DNA from: Streptomyces avicenniae
GTDB taxonomy: Bacteria > Actinomycetota > Actinomycetes > Streptomycetales > Streptomycetaceae
Assembly (NCBI RefSeq): GCF_000719135.1
Contig: NZ_JOEK01000015.1
Span: 1-64,000 of the forward strand
Direction: 5' to 3'
DNA: 64,000 nucleotides
Below, in pieces: positions 46,312-53,688 of the stretch. Within the stretch, counting starts at the first letter, position 1, and every line of letters starts with the position of its first letter. The position numbers and the translations under genes are program-made. The notes below the pieces were generated by a model. It saw nothing but the letters and a program-made list of their open reading frames with translations. It did not search any database and had not been told where the DNA came from.

Positions 46312-46385
46312 CGCGGGGTGGAGCAGCTCGGTAGCTCGCTGGGCTCATAACCCAGAGGTCGCAGGTTCAAATCCTGTCCCCGCTA
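46312..46385 (+). tRNA. Initiator tRNA-fMet (CAT)
   Basis: Anticodon CAT at 46346-46348 in loop CTCATAA. The anticodon stem has the three consecutive G-C pairs of initiators (CTGGG/CCCAG), and the first acceptor pair is mismatched (C1 and T72). T-arm GCAGG-TTCAAAT-CCTGT. CCA is not encoded. Confidence 0.95.
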
Positions 46386-46392
46386 CGGAAGT

Positions 46393-46424
46393 CGAAGGCC
46401 CGGTCCTCCTGGACCGGGCCTTCG
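46393..46424 (+). terminator. Terminator of tRNA-fMet
   Basis: 14-bp stem CGAAGGCCCGGTCC/GGACCGGGCCTTCG with a 4-nt loop, 8 nt after the tRNA. Confidence 0.85.
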
Positions 46425-46483
46425 CGCTGCGTGGGAGCGGGAGCGCGGTCGGGGGTGCCCCGCCGCAGGTGCAGAATCGGCGT

Positions 46484-47374
46484 ATGGATCCCACCCTCCA
46501 GTACCTCGTTGACCTGCTGGACCTCGAACGCATCGAGCAGGACATCTTCCGGGGTGCGAGCCACGCCTCCGTCATCCCCCGCGTCTTCGGCGGCCAGGTC
46601 GCCGCGCAGTCGCTCGTCGCGGCCTGCCGGACCGTCCCCGAGGAGCGGCTGCCGCACTCGCTGCACTCGTACTTCCTGCGGCCGGGCGACCCCGGCGCCC
46701 CGATCGTCTACACCGTGGACCGCGTGCGCGACGGCCGCTCGTTCAGCACGCGCCGCGTGGCCGCCGTGCAGCACGGCCAGGAGATCTTCCAGCTGTCCGC
46801 CTCCTTCCAGGAGCCGGAGACCGGCCTCGACCACCAGGTCGCGATGCCCGCCGCCCCCGACCCCGAGACGCTGCCGACCGCCCGCGAACTGCTGCCGCGC
46901 TACGCCGACCGCTTCTGGGACCCGGGCGTCGTGGACCTGCTGCTCGACGTCTGGCGCGCCATCGACCTGCGGTACGTCGCCGAGCCGCCCTTCGGCACGC
47001 CGGGGCAGGTGCGCGAGCCGCGCTCGCAGGTGTGGTTCCGCATGGACGGGAAGCTCGCGGGCGAGCACGACACCCCGGTCACGCACCTGGTGCTCGGCAC
47101 GTACGTCTCCGACATGAACCTCCTGGACTCCGTGCTCCTCGCCCACGGCCGCGGCGGCTGGATGACCGGCGACATCGTGGGGGCCAGCCTCGACCACGCC
47201 ATGTGGTTCCACCGCCCGTTCCGGGCCGACGAGTGGCTGCTCTACGACACGGACTCGCCCACGTCCCAGGACGGCAGGGGCCTGGCGCACGGCCGGATCT
47301 TCACGCAGGACGGGCGGCTGGCCGTGACCGTCATGCAGGAGGGCCTGATGCGCGTGCCGCGCACGCGGGGCTGA
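46484..47374 (+). CDS. tesB: Acyl-CoA thioesterase II (TesB)
   Basis: A 296-aa double hot-dog thioesterase that hydrolyses acyl-CoA to free acid and CoA. Family blocks: FRGASHASVIPRVFGGQVAAQSL, LHSYFLRPGDPGAPIVYTV, RSFSTRRVAAVQ, SLDHAMWFHRPFRADEWLLYD and GLAHGRIFTQDGRLAVTVMQEGLMR. ATG 46484 follows CAGAAT by 6 nt (leaderless); an in-frame GTG at 46469 is less likely. Confidence 0.93.
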   Translation: MDPTLQYLVDLLDLERIEQDIFRGASHASVIPRVFGGQVAAQSLVAACRTVPEERLPHSLHSYFLRPGDPGAPIVYTVDRVRDGRSFSTRRVAAVQHGQEIFQLSASFQEPETGLDHQVAMPAAPDPETLPTARELLPRYADRFWDPGVVDLLLDVWRAIDLRYVAEPPFGTPGQVREPRSQVWFRMDGKLAGEHDTPVTHLVLGTYVSDMNLLDSVLLAHGRGGWMTGDIVGASLDHAMWFHRPFRADEWLLYDTDSPTSQDGRGLAHGRIFTQDGRLAVTVMQEGLMRVPRTRG

Positions 47375-47392
47375 GGACCGTACCGCGGGGGC

Positions 47393-48250
47393 TCACGCTC
47401 CCCGGCGGACCCATGTCGTCCACAGCGGCCGGTAGCCGTGGCGGTGCCAGAACGGCCCGGAGACGGGGCTGAGCGCCGCGTAGTGCAGCGACGTGACCGA
47501 GCACCCGGCCTCGTCCAGCGCGGCGTGCGCGGTGCGCACCAGCGCCGAGCCGATCCCGTCGCCGCGCTGCGGGGCCGCGACGATGAGCGAGCTGATGTAG
47601 CCGGTACGCCCGGCGCGCGCCCGGCGCGGGTCCTCGGCGGCGAGCAGCCCCACCGCGCGCCGGTTCCGCACCGCCACCCAGACGAGCGAACCGGCGAGGC
47701 GGCGGCGGACGTTGACGGCCGTCGAGGGGCGCACGACGCAGGAGCCGAACTGGGCGTCCCAGCGCATCCCGTCCAGCCACAGCCCGGCCGCCTCGTCGGC
47801 CTCTGGGCCGTCGAGCGGACGGATCGACGTGCGCGTCTCGCCGCGGGGCGCGGGCAGGCAGCGGCCCGCCGGGCGGACGGCGGCGATCCGCTTGGGCACC
47901 ATGCCGTGCGCGAGGAGCAGCGGGGTCAGCGCCGCGTCGCGGCTGGGCCAGGTGAGGACGGCCTCGCTGTCGGGCCCCAGCGGCGGCAGGCCGCGCAGCC
48001 ACAGGCCGAGCAGCGCCCCGAGGGCGGCCGTGCGCGCGGGCTCGGGGAGGCGGGGGTCGGGGCAGGCGTGCAGCTGGTGCTGCTCGGCGGCGTGCCAGCT
48101 CGCGTCGAACGACTCGGGCGCGGGGCGGTGGCGGCGGTACAGGCCGTCGGCGCCCGGCACGCGCAGCGCGATGTCGCCGGGCGCGGGCGCGGGCAGCGGC
48201 CGGTGGCGGGGGAGCAGCGGGTCCAGGGCGCCGACCCGCCGGTACCTCAC
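47393..48250 (-). CDS. GNAT-family acetyltransferase
   Basis: A 285-aa protein with a C-terminal GNAT fold: VWVAVRNRRAVGLLA, TGYISSLIVAAPQRGDGIGSALVRTAHAAL (acetyl-CoA loop RGDGIG) and SLHYAALSPVSGPFWHRHGY. The N-terminal half looks like a degenerate second GNAT unit. Its substrate is unknown. The GTG start at 48250 overlaps the upstream TGA as GTGA, so it is translationally coupled to the phosphatase-annotated gene; the frame stays open far upstream by chance. Confidence 0.8.
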   Translation of the reverse strand: MRYRRVGALDPLLPRHRPLPAPAPGDIALRVPGADGLYRRHRPAPESFDASWHAAEQHQLHACPDPRLPEPARTAALGALLGLWLRGLPPLGPDSEAVLTWPSRDAALTPLLLAHGMVPKRIAAVRPAGRCLPAPRGETRTSIRPLDGPEADEAAGLWLDGMRWDAQFGSCVVRPSTAVNVRRRLAGSLVWVAVRNRRAVGLLAAEDPRRARAGRTGYISSLIVAAPQRGDGIGSALVRTAHAALDEAGCSVTSLHYAALSPVSGPFWHRHGYRPLWTTWVRRGA

Positions 48251-49035
48251 CCCAGCCCGGCCGCGTCGAGCAGATAGGCGGTCATGGGCTCGTAGAACCG
48301 GGGGTTCTCCACGTGGTCGTCCAGCGGGACGCAGACGGACAGGGTGCCCTCCGACTCGCCGACGAAGAGCGCAGGGTCGTTGCAGTCCGCGTAGCCGATG
48401 GTGTCGATGCCGTACTGCGCCGCGCAGCCCGCCCAGCCGTGGTCGGCGACGACGAGGTCGGGCGCGGGCTCGCCCGCCCGCTCCAGCGCGTCCAGGATCT
48501 CGGCCATGGGGCGCGGCGAGTGCGTGTGCCACAGCGAGGCGCCGCGCTCGTACATCGCGACACCGGCGAGCTGCGCGACCACGCCCTCGTCGGCGGTGAG
48601 GCCGAGCGGCACGCCGACCATGTCGCAGCCCGCGGCGGCCAGCGCGGCGGCCGTGCGCGCGTGCACGTCGAGGAGGCCGCCGGGGTGGCCGGTGGCGACG
48701 AGGACGCGGCTGCGGCCCGTGGCGGCCTTGCGCAGCAGCGTCGCGGCGCGGTCGAGGCCGTCCACGGTCAGGTCGGCGTCGATGGTGTCCTGGCCCTGGC
48801 GGTGCTCCGGGTCCTCGTTGACGCCGCAGCGCTCGGCCATGACGGCGAGGACGTCCTGCTCGTCGGTCCAGCGGTCGCCGAGTTCGAGCCCGAGCCAGTA
48901 GTACGGGTTCCCGTTGGCGAGTTCGCGGTAGTGCGCGAGGTTGTTCTCGCGTGGCGTGGCGACGTCGCCGGCGATCCGTGTCCGGATCAGGTGCTCGATC
49001 AGTTCCGGACGGGTGGGGGCGGGCGTGGTCGGCAT
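48247..49035 (-). CDS. Conserved actinobacterial protein, usually annotated phosphatase
   Basis: A 262-aa protein matching, from memory, a streptomycete family annotated as phosphatase (IAGDVATPRENNLAHYRELANG, YYWLGLELGDRW, VLVATGHPGGLLDVH, WHTHSPRPM, VVADHGWAGCAAQYGIDTIGYADCNDPALF). His and Asp motifs (GHPGG, VADHGW) suggest a metal or nucleotide site, but the reaction is not proven. It starts 24 nt after the LtrA gene ends and overlaps the GNAT gene. Confidence 0.75.
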   Translation of the reverse strand: MPTTPAPTRPELIEHLIRTRIAGDVATPRENNLAHYRELANGNPYYWLGLELGDRWTDEQDVLAVMAERCGVNEDPEHRQGQDTIDADLTVDGLDRAATLLRKAATGRSRVLVATGHPGGLLDVHARTAAALAAAGCDMVGVPLGLTADEGVVAQLAGVAMYERGASLWHTHSPRPMAEILDALERAGEPAPDLVVADHGWAGCAAQYGIDTIGYADCNDPALFVGESEGTLSVCVPLDDHVENPRFYEPMTAYLLDAAGLG

Positions 49036-49059
49036 AGGGCCAGTATCGCCCGGAGCGGT

Positions 49060-50262
49060 TCATTCCCGTACGGGCGTCTCCGAGCTGTGATCTCGGCCCT
49101 CCCGTAGGGCCTTGCGGTGCGACGCGACGACGCCGAACGCCGTCAGCGCCGCCGTCACCAGGCCGGTCACCAGCCCGGGGGCGTGCGTGAACGTGCCCGC
49201 GAGGACCAGGAGCGCGGCGACGGGGAAGCGCACGGAGTCGAGGGTTCGCGCGTGGTGCGGGCGGAACTGGAGCGCCCACACGGTGATCAGGTAGACGGCG
49301 ACGGGCACGGTGAGCGTCGCGGCGGCTGCCGTCGCGGACAGCTCGCCGTGGTGCGTGACGTGGTCCACGTTGACGGCGAGGCCCGCGCCGACGGCCGTTG
49401 CCGAGGCGAAGACCAGCGAGTGCCCGTAGCCCCAGACGAACCCGGCGCGGGCGGACGTCAGGATGTGCTCGGCCGGGCGCGCGAAGTAGAGCCACCACAT
49501 GGCGAAGACGGTGAGCAGCCCGCTGCCCGCGAGGACGTACAGCTCGCCGCTGCCCTGGTCGGCGTCCAGGGCCCGCTGGACGGCGCGTGACGCGGCGAGC
49601 ACCGACTCGCCGAGGACGATCATGGTGAACGAGCCGTAGCGCTCGGCGATGTGCCCGGGGTGCCAGGGGGTGCGGCGCGCGCGTTCGCCGAGGAGCGGCA
49701 CGGACACGTCCAGCAGCGCCAGCACGGGGAACAGCGGGTGTTGGGCGTCCGGCGGCAGCAACAGCCACAGCAGCCACAGGGTCTGGACCACGGCGAGGCC
49801 GATGGCGAAGCGGTAGGACGAGGCGCGGCCCCTGGGGTCGCCGCGCGCCGCGCGCAGCCACAGGGAGATCAGCGCCAGGCGGCTGACGGCGTAGCCGGTG
49901 GTGACGAGCGCGTAGTCGCCGTCGTCGAACGCGCGGCGCACGCCCGAGGCGAGGATGAGCGCGCCGGTGATCGTCACGAAGGCGGCCAGCCGGTAGGCGA
50001 CGTCGTCGGTGTCGTAGGCGGACGCGAACCACGTGAAGCCCATCCAGGCCCACCAGACGGCGAAGAAGGCGGCCAGGTAACCGGGCACGGCGTCGCCGAC
50101 GCGGCCCTCGGTGAGGAAGTGGTGCAGGACGGCGGAGATCTGCGCGACGGCGACGACGAAGCAGAGGTCGAAGAAGAGTTCGAGGGGGGTGGAGGAGCGG
50201 TTCTCCTCCTCGCGGTCACGGGCGGTCATCCGCCGGTGCCAGGCGTGGTGGTGCGTGGCCAA
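49060..50262 (-). CDS. Low temperature requirement A (LtrA) family membrane protein
   Basis: A 400-aa membrane protein of the LtrA family with about ten helices. Family marks: RSSTPLELFFDLCFVVAVAQIS near the N-terminus, AWMGFTWFASAYDTDDVAYRL, the central HIAERYGSFTMIVLGESVLA, and AMWWLYFARPAEH. Biochemical function is unknown. A hairpin (50296-50325) lies just upstream of its start. Confidence 0.88.
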   Translation of the reverse strand: MATHHHAWHRRMTARDREEENRSSTPLELFFDLCFVVAVAQISAVLHHFLTEGRVGDAVPGYLAAFFAVWWAWMGFTWFASAYDTDDVAYRLAAFVTITGALILASGVRRAFDDGDYALVTTGYAVSRLALISLWLRAARGDPRGRASSYRFAIGLAVVQTLWLLWLLLPPDAQHPLFPVLALLDVSVPLLGERARRTPWHPGHIAERYGSFTMIVLGESVLAASRAVQRALDADQGSGELYVLAGSGLLTVFAMWWLYFARPAEHILTSARAGFVWGYGHSLVFASATAVGAGLAVNVDHVTHHGELSATAAAATLTVPVAVYLITVWALQFRPHHARTLDSVRFPVAALLVLAGTFTHAPGLVTGLVTAALTAFGVVASHRKALREGRDHSSETPVRE

Positions 50263-50295
50263 CGTTGCGCCGCCCGTCGTCGTGCCAGGTGGGGG

Positions 50296-50325
50296 GAATG
50301 CCCCTGTTCGTCCCGAGGGGCATTC
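50296..50325. terminator. Hairpin upstream of the LtrA gene
   Basis: 10-bp stem GAATGCCCCT/AGGGGCATTC with a 10-nt loop, 34 nt before the LtrA start; either a late terminator of the upstream pair or a 5'-UTR structure. Confidence 0.55.
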
Positions 50326-50338
50326 TGCACGGCGCGGC

Positions 50339-50364
50339 GGCCGACCGGCGGGTGCCGGTCGGCC
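50339..50364 (-). terminator. Terminator of the holin/DUF3618 pair
   Basis: Perfect 10-bp stem GGCCGACCGG/CCGGTCGGCC with a 6-nt loop, 28 nt after the DUF3618 stop on the minus strand. Confidence 0.7.
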
Positions 50365-50392
50365 GCGCGTGGTGCGGGCGTACGCGCCGGGG

Positions 50393-50590
50393 TCAGGCCC
50401 GGCGGCGGCGCGTCACGCGCTCCAGGGCGCGAGTCGCCGTGTCACGGACCCGCGCGCCACGGTCGCGGGCCGCGGTCGCGGGATTGATCTTCCCGACCAG
50501 CGCGTCCAGGTCGGCGCCCAGCCGCGCGCGGGTGGCGGCGATGTCCCTCTTCAGCTGATCGGACGTCACCGCGTGGGATGACGGGCCCAT
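50393..50590 (-). CDS. DUF3618 small protein
   Basis: A 65-aa basic protein of the DUF3618 family (SDQLKRDIAATRARLGADLDALVGKINPATAA, in pieces), common next to Holin-X-like genes in streptomycetes. ATG 50590 lies inside the end of the upstream holin-like gene, overlapping by 25 nt. The role is unknown, perhaps membrane stress. Confidence 0.82.
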   Translation of the reverse strand: MGPSSHAVTSDQLKRDIAATRARLGADLDALVGKINPATAARDRGARVRDTATRALERVTRRRRA

Positions 50591-50961
50591 TGCGCGTCCT
50601 CCTTCAGGCTCTCGACGGTCTTCGGCACCGGGGCGACGCGGCGCACGCGCGCACGTCCCACGGCGAGCAGCACCAGGCCGATGAGGGCCCAGGCGCCCGC
50701 GATGATCAGCGCGGACCACACCTCGGCGAGGACGTGGTTCAGCGCGAACATCCCGGCCAGCGAGCCGAAGACGACCACCAGGTACCCGGCGAACCCTGCG
50801 CCGCCGAACATCCCGGCCGCCGTCCCGGCCTTGACGGCCTCCTCGCGCATCTCCGTCTTCGCGAGCGCCGTCTCCTGGCGCAGCAGCGTCTCCAGGTCGG
50901 ACGTCACGTCGGACACCAGCTCGCCGACGGACGGATCGCGCGGGGGCGATGACCGCGACAT
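50566..50961 (-). CDS. Phage holin-like (Holin-X) integral membrane protein
   Basis: A 131-aa protein with an amphipathic N-terminal part (SDVTSDLETLLRQETALAKTEMREEAVKAG in pieces) and two helices (MFGGAGFAGYLVVVFGSLAGMFAL and VWSALIIAGAWALIGLVLLAVG, in pieces). Called putative actinobacterial Holin-X, but it is a chromosomal housekeeping-type protein, not evidence of a prophage. GGGAGG lies upstream of ATG 50961. Confidence 0.85.
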   Translation of the reverse strand: MSRSSPPRDPSVGELVSDVTSDLETLLRQETALAKTEMREEAVKAGTAAGMFGGAGFAGYLVVVFGSLAGMFALNHVLAEVWSALIIAGAWALIGLVLLAVGRARVRRVAPVPKTVESLKEDAQWARHPTR

Positions 50962-51103
50962 CTTCAGGACCTCCCGGGAAGTGGGGTGCGTGCGTCTTCC
51001 GGCCGTGCCCCGGGCGGGTAGCCAGCGCCCGGCCTTCCCAAACAGCACGGGGGCGGCGCGGCGGACGTTCCTCCTCGCGCACGGATCGTTACCTTGGGTG
51101 ACC

Positions 51104-51718
51104 ATGAGAGTTCGTGGAATGGCAGTGAGAGACGGAAGGCCCGGCGCGGTCGCCGGGCGTGCGGCGGGGCTGGGCGTCGGCCTGCTGGCGCTGTGCGCGG
51201 TGGCGCTCGGCATGCCGGGCGCGGCGGTCGCGCAGCCGGTGGGGGAGACGGTCGCGCAGCCGGTGGGGGAGACGAGCGGGGAGGCGGCGGGTGACGTGGC
51301 GGCCGTGGACGCGGTCACGTCCCCGCGGGACGACACGGCGCAGCCGCTGGGCGACCCACCCCCGGGGGAGCACCTGCTCCGGCTGGAGAAGACGGCGGAC
51401 TACGAGGGGCCGTACGGCTTCGGCGAGACGGTCTACTACTGGTACCGCGTCACGAACGAGGCGGACCGCGCGGCGCGGGAGATCCTGATCACGGACAACC
51501 TCGTCCGCCACGTCCACTGCCCCTACACGACGCTGGCGCCCGGCGAGAGCGTCACCTGCACGGGCAGCCACCGCATCGAGGAGGCGCCGGGCGTGTGCGG
51601 CTTCCTGACCAACACGGCCGTCGTCACGTCGGTGAACGGCCTGCGGTCCGACGAGGTGACGGAGACGGTGTCGCTGAAGCGGCCCTGCCACCGGCACCAC
51701 GCGCCGCACGCGGGGTGA
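51104..51718 (+). CDS. Secreted protein with one DUF7507/DUF11-like Ig domain
   Basis: A 204-aa exported protein. A signal peptide (hydrophobic core AGLGVGLLALCAVALGMPGAAVA, cut after AVA) is followed by a perfect 24-nt tandem repeat giving AQPVGETVAQPVGET, an acidic linker, and a beta domain (HLLRLEKTADYEGPYGFGETVYYWYRVTNEADRAAREILITDNL in pieces; CPYTTLAPGESVTCTGSH) as found repeated in bacterial surface proteins. Here there is one domain and no cell-wall anchor. TACCTT 8 nt before the ATG suggests a leaderless or very short leader. Confidence 0.78.
   Translation: MRVRGMAVRDGRPGAVAGRAAGLGVGLLALCAVALGMPGAAVAQPVGETVAQPVGETSGEAAGDVAAVDAVTSPRDDTAQPLGDPPPGEHLLRLEKTADYEGPYGFGETVYYWYRVTNEADRAAREILITDNLVRHVHCPYTTLAPGESVTCTGSHRIEEAPGVCGFLTNTAVVTSVNGLRSDEVTETVSLKRPCHRHHAPHAG
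51227..51274 (+). repeat. Perfect 24-nt tandem duplication in the secreted protein gene
   Basis: Two adjacent identical 24-nt units, each ending CAGCCGGTGGGGGAGACG, encode the VAQPVGET repeat just after the signal peptide. Confidence 0.9.
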
Positions 51719-51827
51719 ACCGCCGCCTCGCGCGGGGCGGGTCCTGGCGCACGGGTGCGAGCGGTCCTCCGGCGAAGCGCTCGTGCGCCCTGCCGGACAT
51801 CCGTCCTCTCCTCGTAATCTCCTCCGC

Positions 51828-52007
51828 ATGAGCAATCAGCACGCAGCCGGACACACGCCGCGTTTGGGTGCCGTGTCCGGAGACGAGGCGCCGCAGGCCA
51901 AGCACCGCAGTCCGATCGGGGACGACGGTCACCAGCCCGGCCGTCCGATCCCCCCTGCCGAGCCCTCACCCCCTCCGGCCCCCGCGCCGGAGGGGGAGGA
52001 CGAGTAG
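51828..52007 (+). CDS. Small peptide (59 aa), possible RiPP precursor
   Basis: A 59-aa hydrophilic peptide lying 9 nt before a PIMT-like methyltransferase gene. TAATCT with 7 nt to ATG 51828 gives a leaderless promoter, which supports it as real. The sequence has a leader-like first half (MSNQHAAGHTPRLGAVSG), a centre with Asp-Gly (SPIGDDGHQPG) and a Pro-rich acidic end (PPPAPAPEGEDE). No Cys is present, so it is not a lanthipeptide precursor. Asp-Gly next to a PIMT homolog is the arrangement expected for aspartate-methylated or aspartimide RiPPs. It could equally be an uncharacterised regulatory peptide. Confidence 0.5.
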   Translation: MSNQHAAGHTPRLGAVSGDEAPQAKHRSPIGDDGHQPGRPIPPAEPSPPPAPAPEGEDE

Positions 52008-52016
52008 GCGTCATCC

Positions 52017-53207
52017 GTGCCCCTGCCCCTCGCACCGATCCCGGCCACGGGCGACACCCCGGCCGGGATCGAGCGTCTTCTCGACAGCATCGCCGCCCAC
52101 CTCGGCCACGCCGTGCCGCCCGAGTGGGCCGCCGCGTTCCGCGCCGTGCCCCGGCATCGGTTCCTGCCCGGGCGGGTGTGGCTGCGCGACGGGGGCGGCG
52201 GCTACGCGCCGTGCGACCGGGGCCGTGAGCCGGACCGCTGGTGGGCCGCCGCGTACGGCGACACCAGCGTCGTCACGCGCATCGAGGAGGACGACGACGG
52301 CTTCCGGCGGCCGACGTCCTCCGCCTCGGCCCCGGGCGCCGTGGTGCGCATGCTCCAACTCCTCGGCGCCGCCCCGGGACACACCGTGCTGGAGATCGGC
52401 ACGGGCGTCGGCTTCCACGCCGGTCTGCTCGCCTCCCGGCTCGGCGCGGCGGCGGTCACGAGCATCGACCTCGACGCCGGGCTCGTGGACGCCGCGCGCC
52501 GCAATCTCGCCGGTGTGGGGCTGCGCCCACGGCTGGAGTGCGCGGACGGCGCCGGGGGTTGGCCGCCCACCGCCCCGTACGACCGTGTGGTGGCGACGTG
52601 TTCGGTACGCGCCGTCCCGCCCGCCTGGCTCCGGCAGACGCGCCCGGGGGGCCGGATCGTCACGCCGTGGGACTCGGCCTGGTGCCCCTACGGGACGCTC
52701 GCCCTGACCGTGCGCGCCGAGGGGAGCGCCGAGGGGCGCTTCCATCCCTTCGGCGCCTACATGCCGCTGCGTGACCCGGCCGCGCCGGGCGGCGGCTTCT
52801 CGCACGACGCGCCTGCGATGGACGCTGCGGCCGAGAGCGCGACGGCGCTCTCGCCCTGGGCGGTCGCGGGCGAGGACCTGGACGCGCGGTTCGCCCTCGG
52901 CCTCCTCGTGCCGGGTGTGTGGCACGACTGGGACGCGGCACCCTCCGAGCGCGGCGTCGCGGTGCGCCTGTGGCTGGCGGACGAGGCGGGCGAGTCGTGG
53001 GCGGCCATCGACTACGACGGGCAGCGGCACGACCGGTACCGCGTCCGGCAGTTCGGCCCGCGCCGCCTCGCGGACGAGATCGCGGCGGCGCACGCGTGGT
53101 GGGCGGCGCGGGGACGGCCGGAGGTCGCCCGCTTCGGCGCGACGGTCACGGCCGAGGGCCACACGGTGTGGCTGGACCGCCCGGACCTGGCCCTCCCCGC
53201 CGCATAG
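52017..53207 (+). CDS. PIMT/PCMT-like SAM methyltransferase with C-terminal extension
   Basis: A 396-aa protein, long for an isoaspartate O-methyltransferase (about 210-230 aa). The N-terminal half has family marks: AFRAVPRHRFLPGRVW, AAAYGDTSVVTR, the SAM loop VLEIGTGVGFHAGLLA (residues 124-139), DLDAGLVDAARRNLAGVGL and PYDRVVATCSVRAVPPAWLRQTRPGGRIVTPWD (in pieces). About 180 further C-terminal residues are found in RiPP-associated homologs. It probably methylates Asp or isoAsp side chains. The small gene 9 nt upstream is the natural partner. A bidirectional terminator follows. Confidence 0.82.
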   Translation: MPLPLAPIPATGDTPAGIERLLDSIAAHLGHAVPPEWAAAFRAVPRHRFLPGRVWLRDGGGGYAPCDRGREPDRWWAAAYGDTSVVTRIEEDDDGFRRPTSSASAPGAVVRMLQLLGAAPGHTVLEIGTGVGFHAGLLASRLGAAAVTSIDLDAGLVDAARRNLAGVGLRPRLECADGAGGWPPTAPYDRVVATCSVRAVPPAWLRQTRPGGRIVTPWDSAWCPYGTLALTVRAEGSAEGRFHPFGAYMPLRDPAAPGGGFSHDAPAMDAAAESATALSPWAVAGEDLDARFALGLLVPGVWHDWDAAPSERGVAVRLWLADEAGESWAAIDYDGQRHDRYRVRQFGPRRLADEIAAAHAWWAARGRPEVARFGATVTAEGHTVWLDRPDLALPAA

Positions 53208-53235
53208 CTGCGGTCGGTGCGGTACCGAAGCGGCC

Positions 53236-53266
53236 GGGCCGCCAACACCTCATGTGTTGGCGGCCC
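53236..53266. terminator. Bidirectional terminator
   Basis: 13-bp perfect stem GGGCCGCCAACAC/GTGTTGGCGGCCC with a 5-nt loop, between the methyltransferase and the convergent DUF397 genes. Confidence 0.85.
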
Positions 53267-53272
53267 GTTGGC

Positions 53273-53467
53273 CTACTTCAGGTGGTTGAGGAACGTGCCC
53301 CAGGTGGGGGTGGTGAAGGTGAGGACGGGGCCGGTGCGGTTCTTGGTGTCCCGCACGGGGTGCACGCCGGGGAGGTTCCGCGCTACCTCGACACAGTTGC
53401 CACCCTGTTCGTCGGAGTAGGTGGAGGTCTGCCAGGTGGCGGCGCTCAGGTCGGTGCTCGTGCTCAT
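53273..53467 (-). CDS. DUF397 protein, copy A
   Basis: A 64-aa DUF397 protein (WQTSTYSDEQGGNCVEVARNLPGVHPVRDTKNRTGPVLTF in pieces). DUF397 genes pair with XRE/DUF5753 regulators in actinomycetes and act like antitoxin or partner proteins in development-linked systems. ATG 53467 has AAGGAAG upstream. It and the next gene are tandem duplicates 221 nt apart. Confidence 0.9.
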   Translation of the reverse strand: MSTSTDLSAATWQTSTYSDEQGGNCVEVARNLPGVHPVRDTKNRTGPVLTFTTPTWGTFLNHLK

Positions 53468-53493
53468 CCGTCTTCTTCCTTCAGCCCGTTGGC

Positions 53494-53688
53494 CTACTTC
53501 AGGTGCTTGAGGAACGTGCCCCAAGCAGGGGTGGTGAACACGATGACGGCGCCGATGCGGTTCTTAGTGTCTCGCACGGGGTGCATACCGGGGATGTTGA
53601 AGCCGACCTCGACACAGCTTCCGCCGGTCGTGTTTGTGTAGCTGGACGTTTGCCACTCGGTGGTAGAGAGGTCGAGGTCAGTGCTCAC
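53494..53688 (-). CDS. DUF397 protein, copy B
   Basis: A 64-aa DUF397 paralog, the same length as copy A, with WQTSSYTNTTGGSCVEVGFNIPGMHPVRDTKNRIGAV in pieces. The GTG start at 53688 overlaps the TGA of the XRE gene (GTGA), so it is translationally coupled. Confidence 0.9.
   Translation of the reverse strand: MSTDLDLSTTEWQTSSYTNTTGGSCVEVGFNIPGMHPVRDTKNRIGAVIVFTTPAWGTFLKHLK

Noticed and set aside
48251..50053. Upstream extension of the GNAT frame to 886 codons
   Set aside because: The extension is antisense-free but out of frame with the phosphatase-annotated and LtrA genes on the same strand; GTG 48250 with a GTGA overlap is the sensible start.
50566..50961. Holin-like gene as evidence of a prophage
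   Set aside because: No phage structural, integrase or lysin genes nearby; Holin-X/DUF3618 pairs are ordinary chromosomal genes in streptomycetes.
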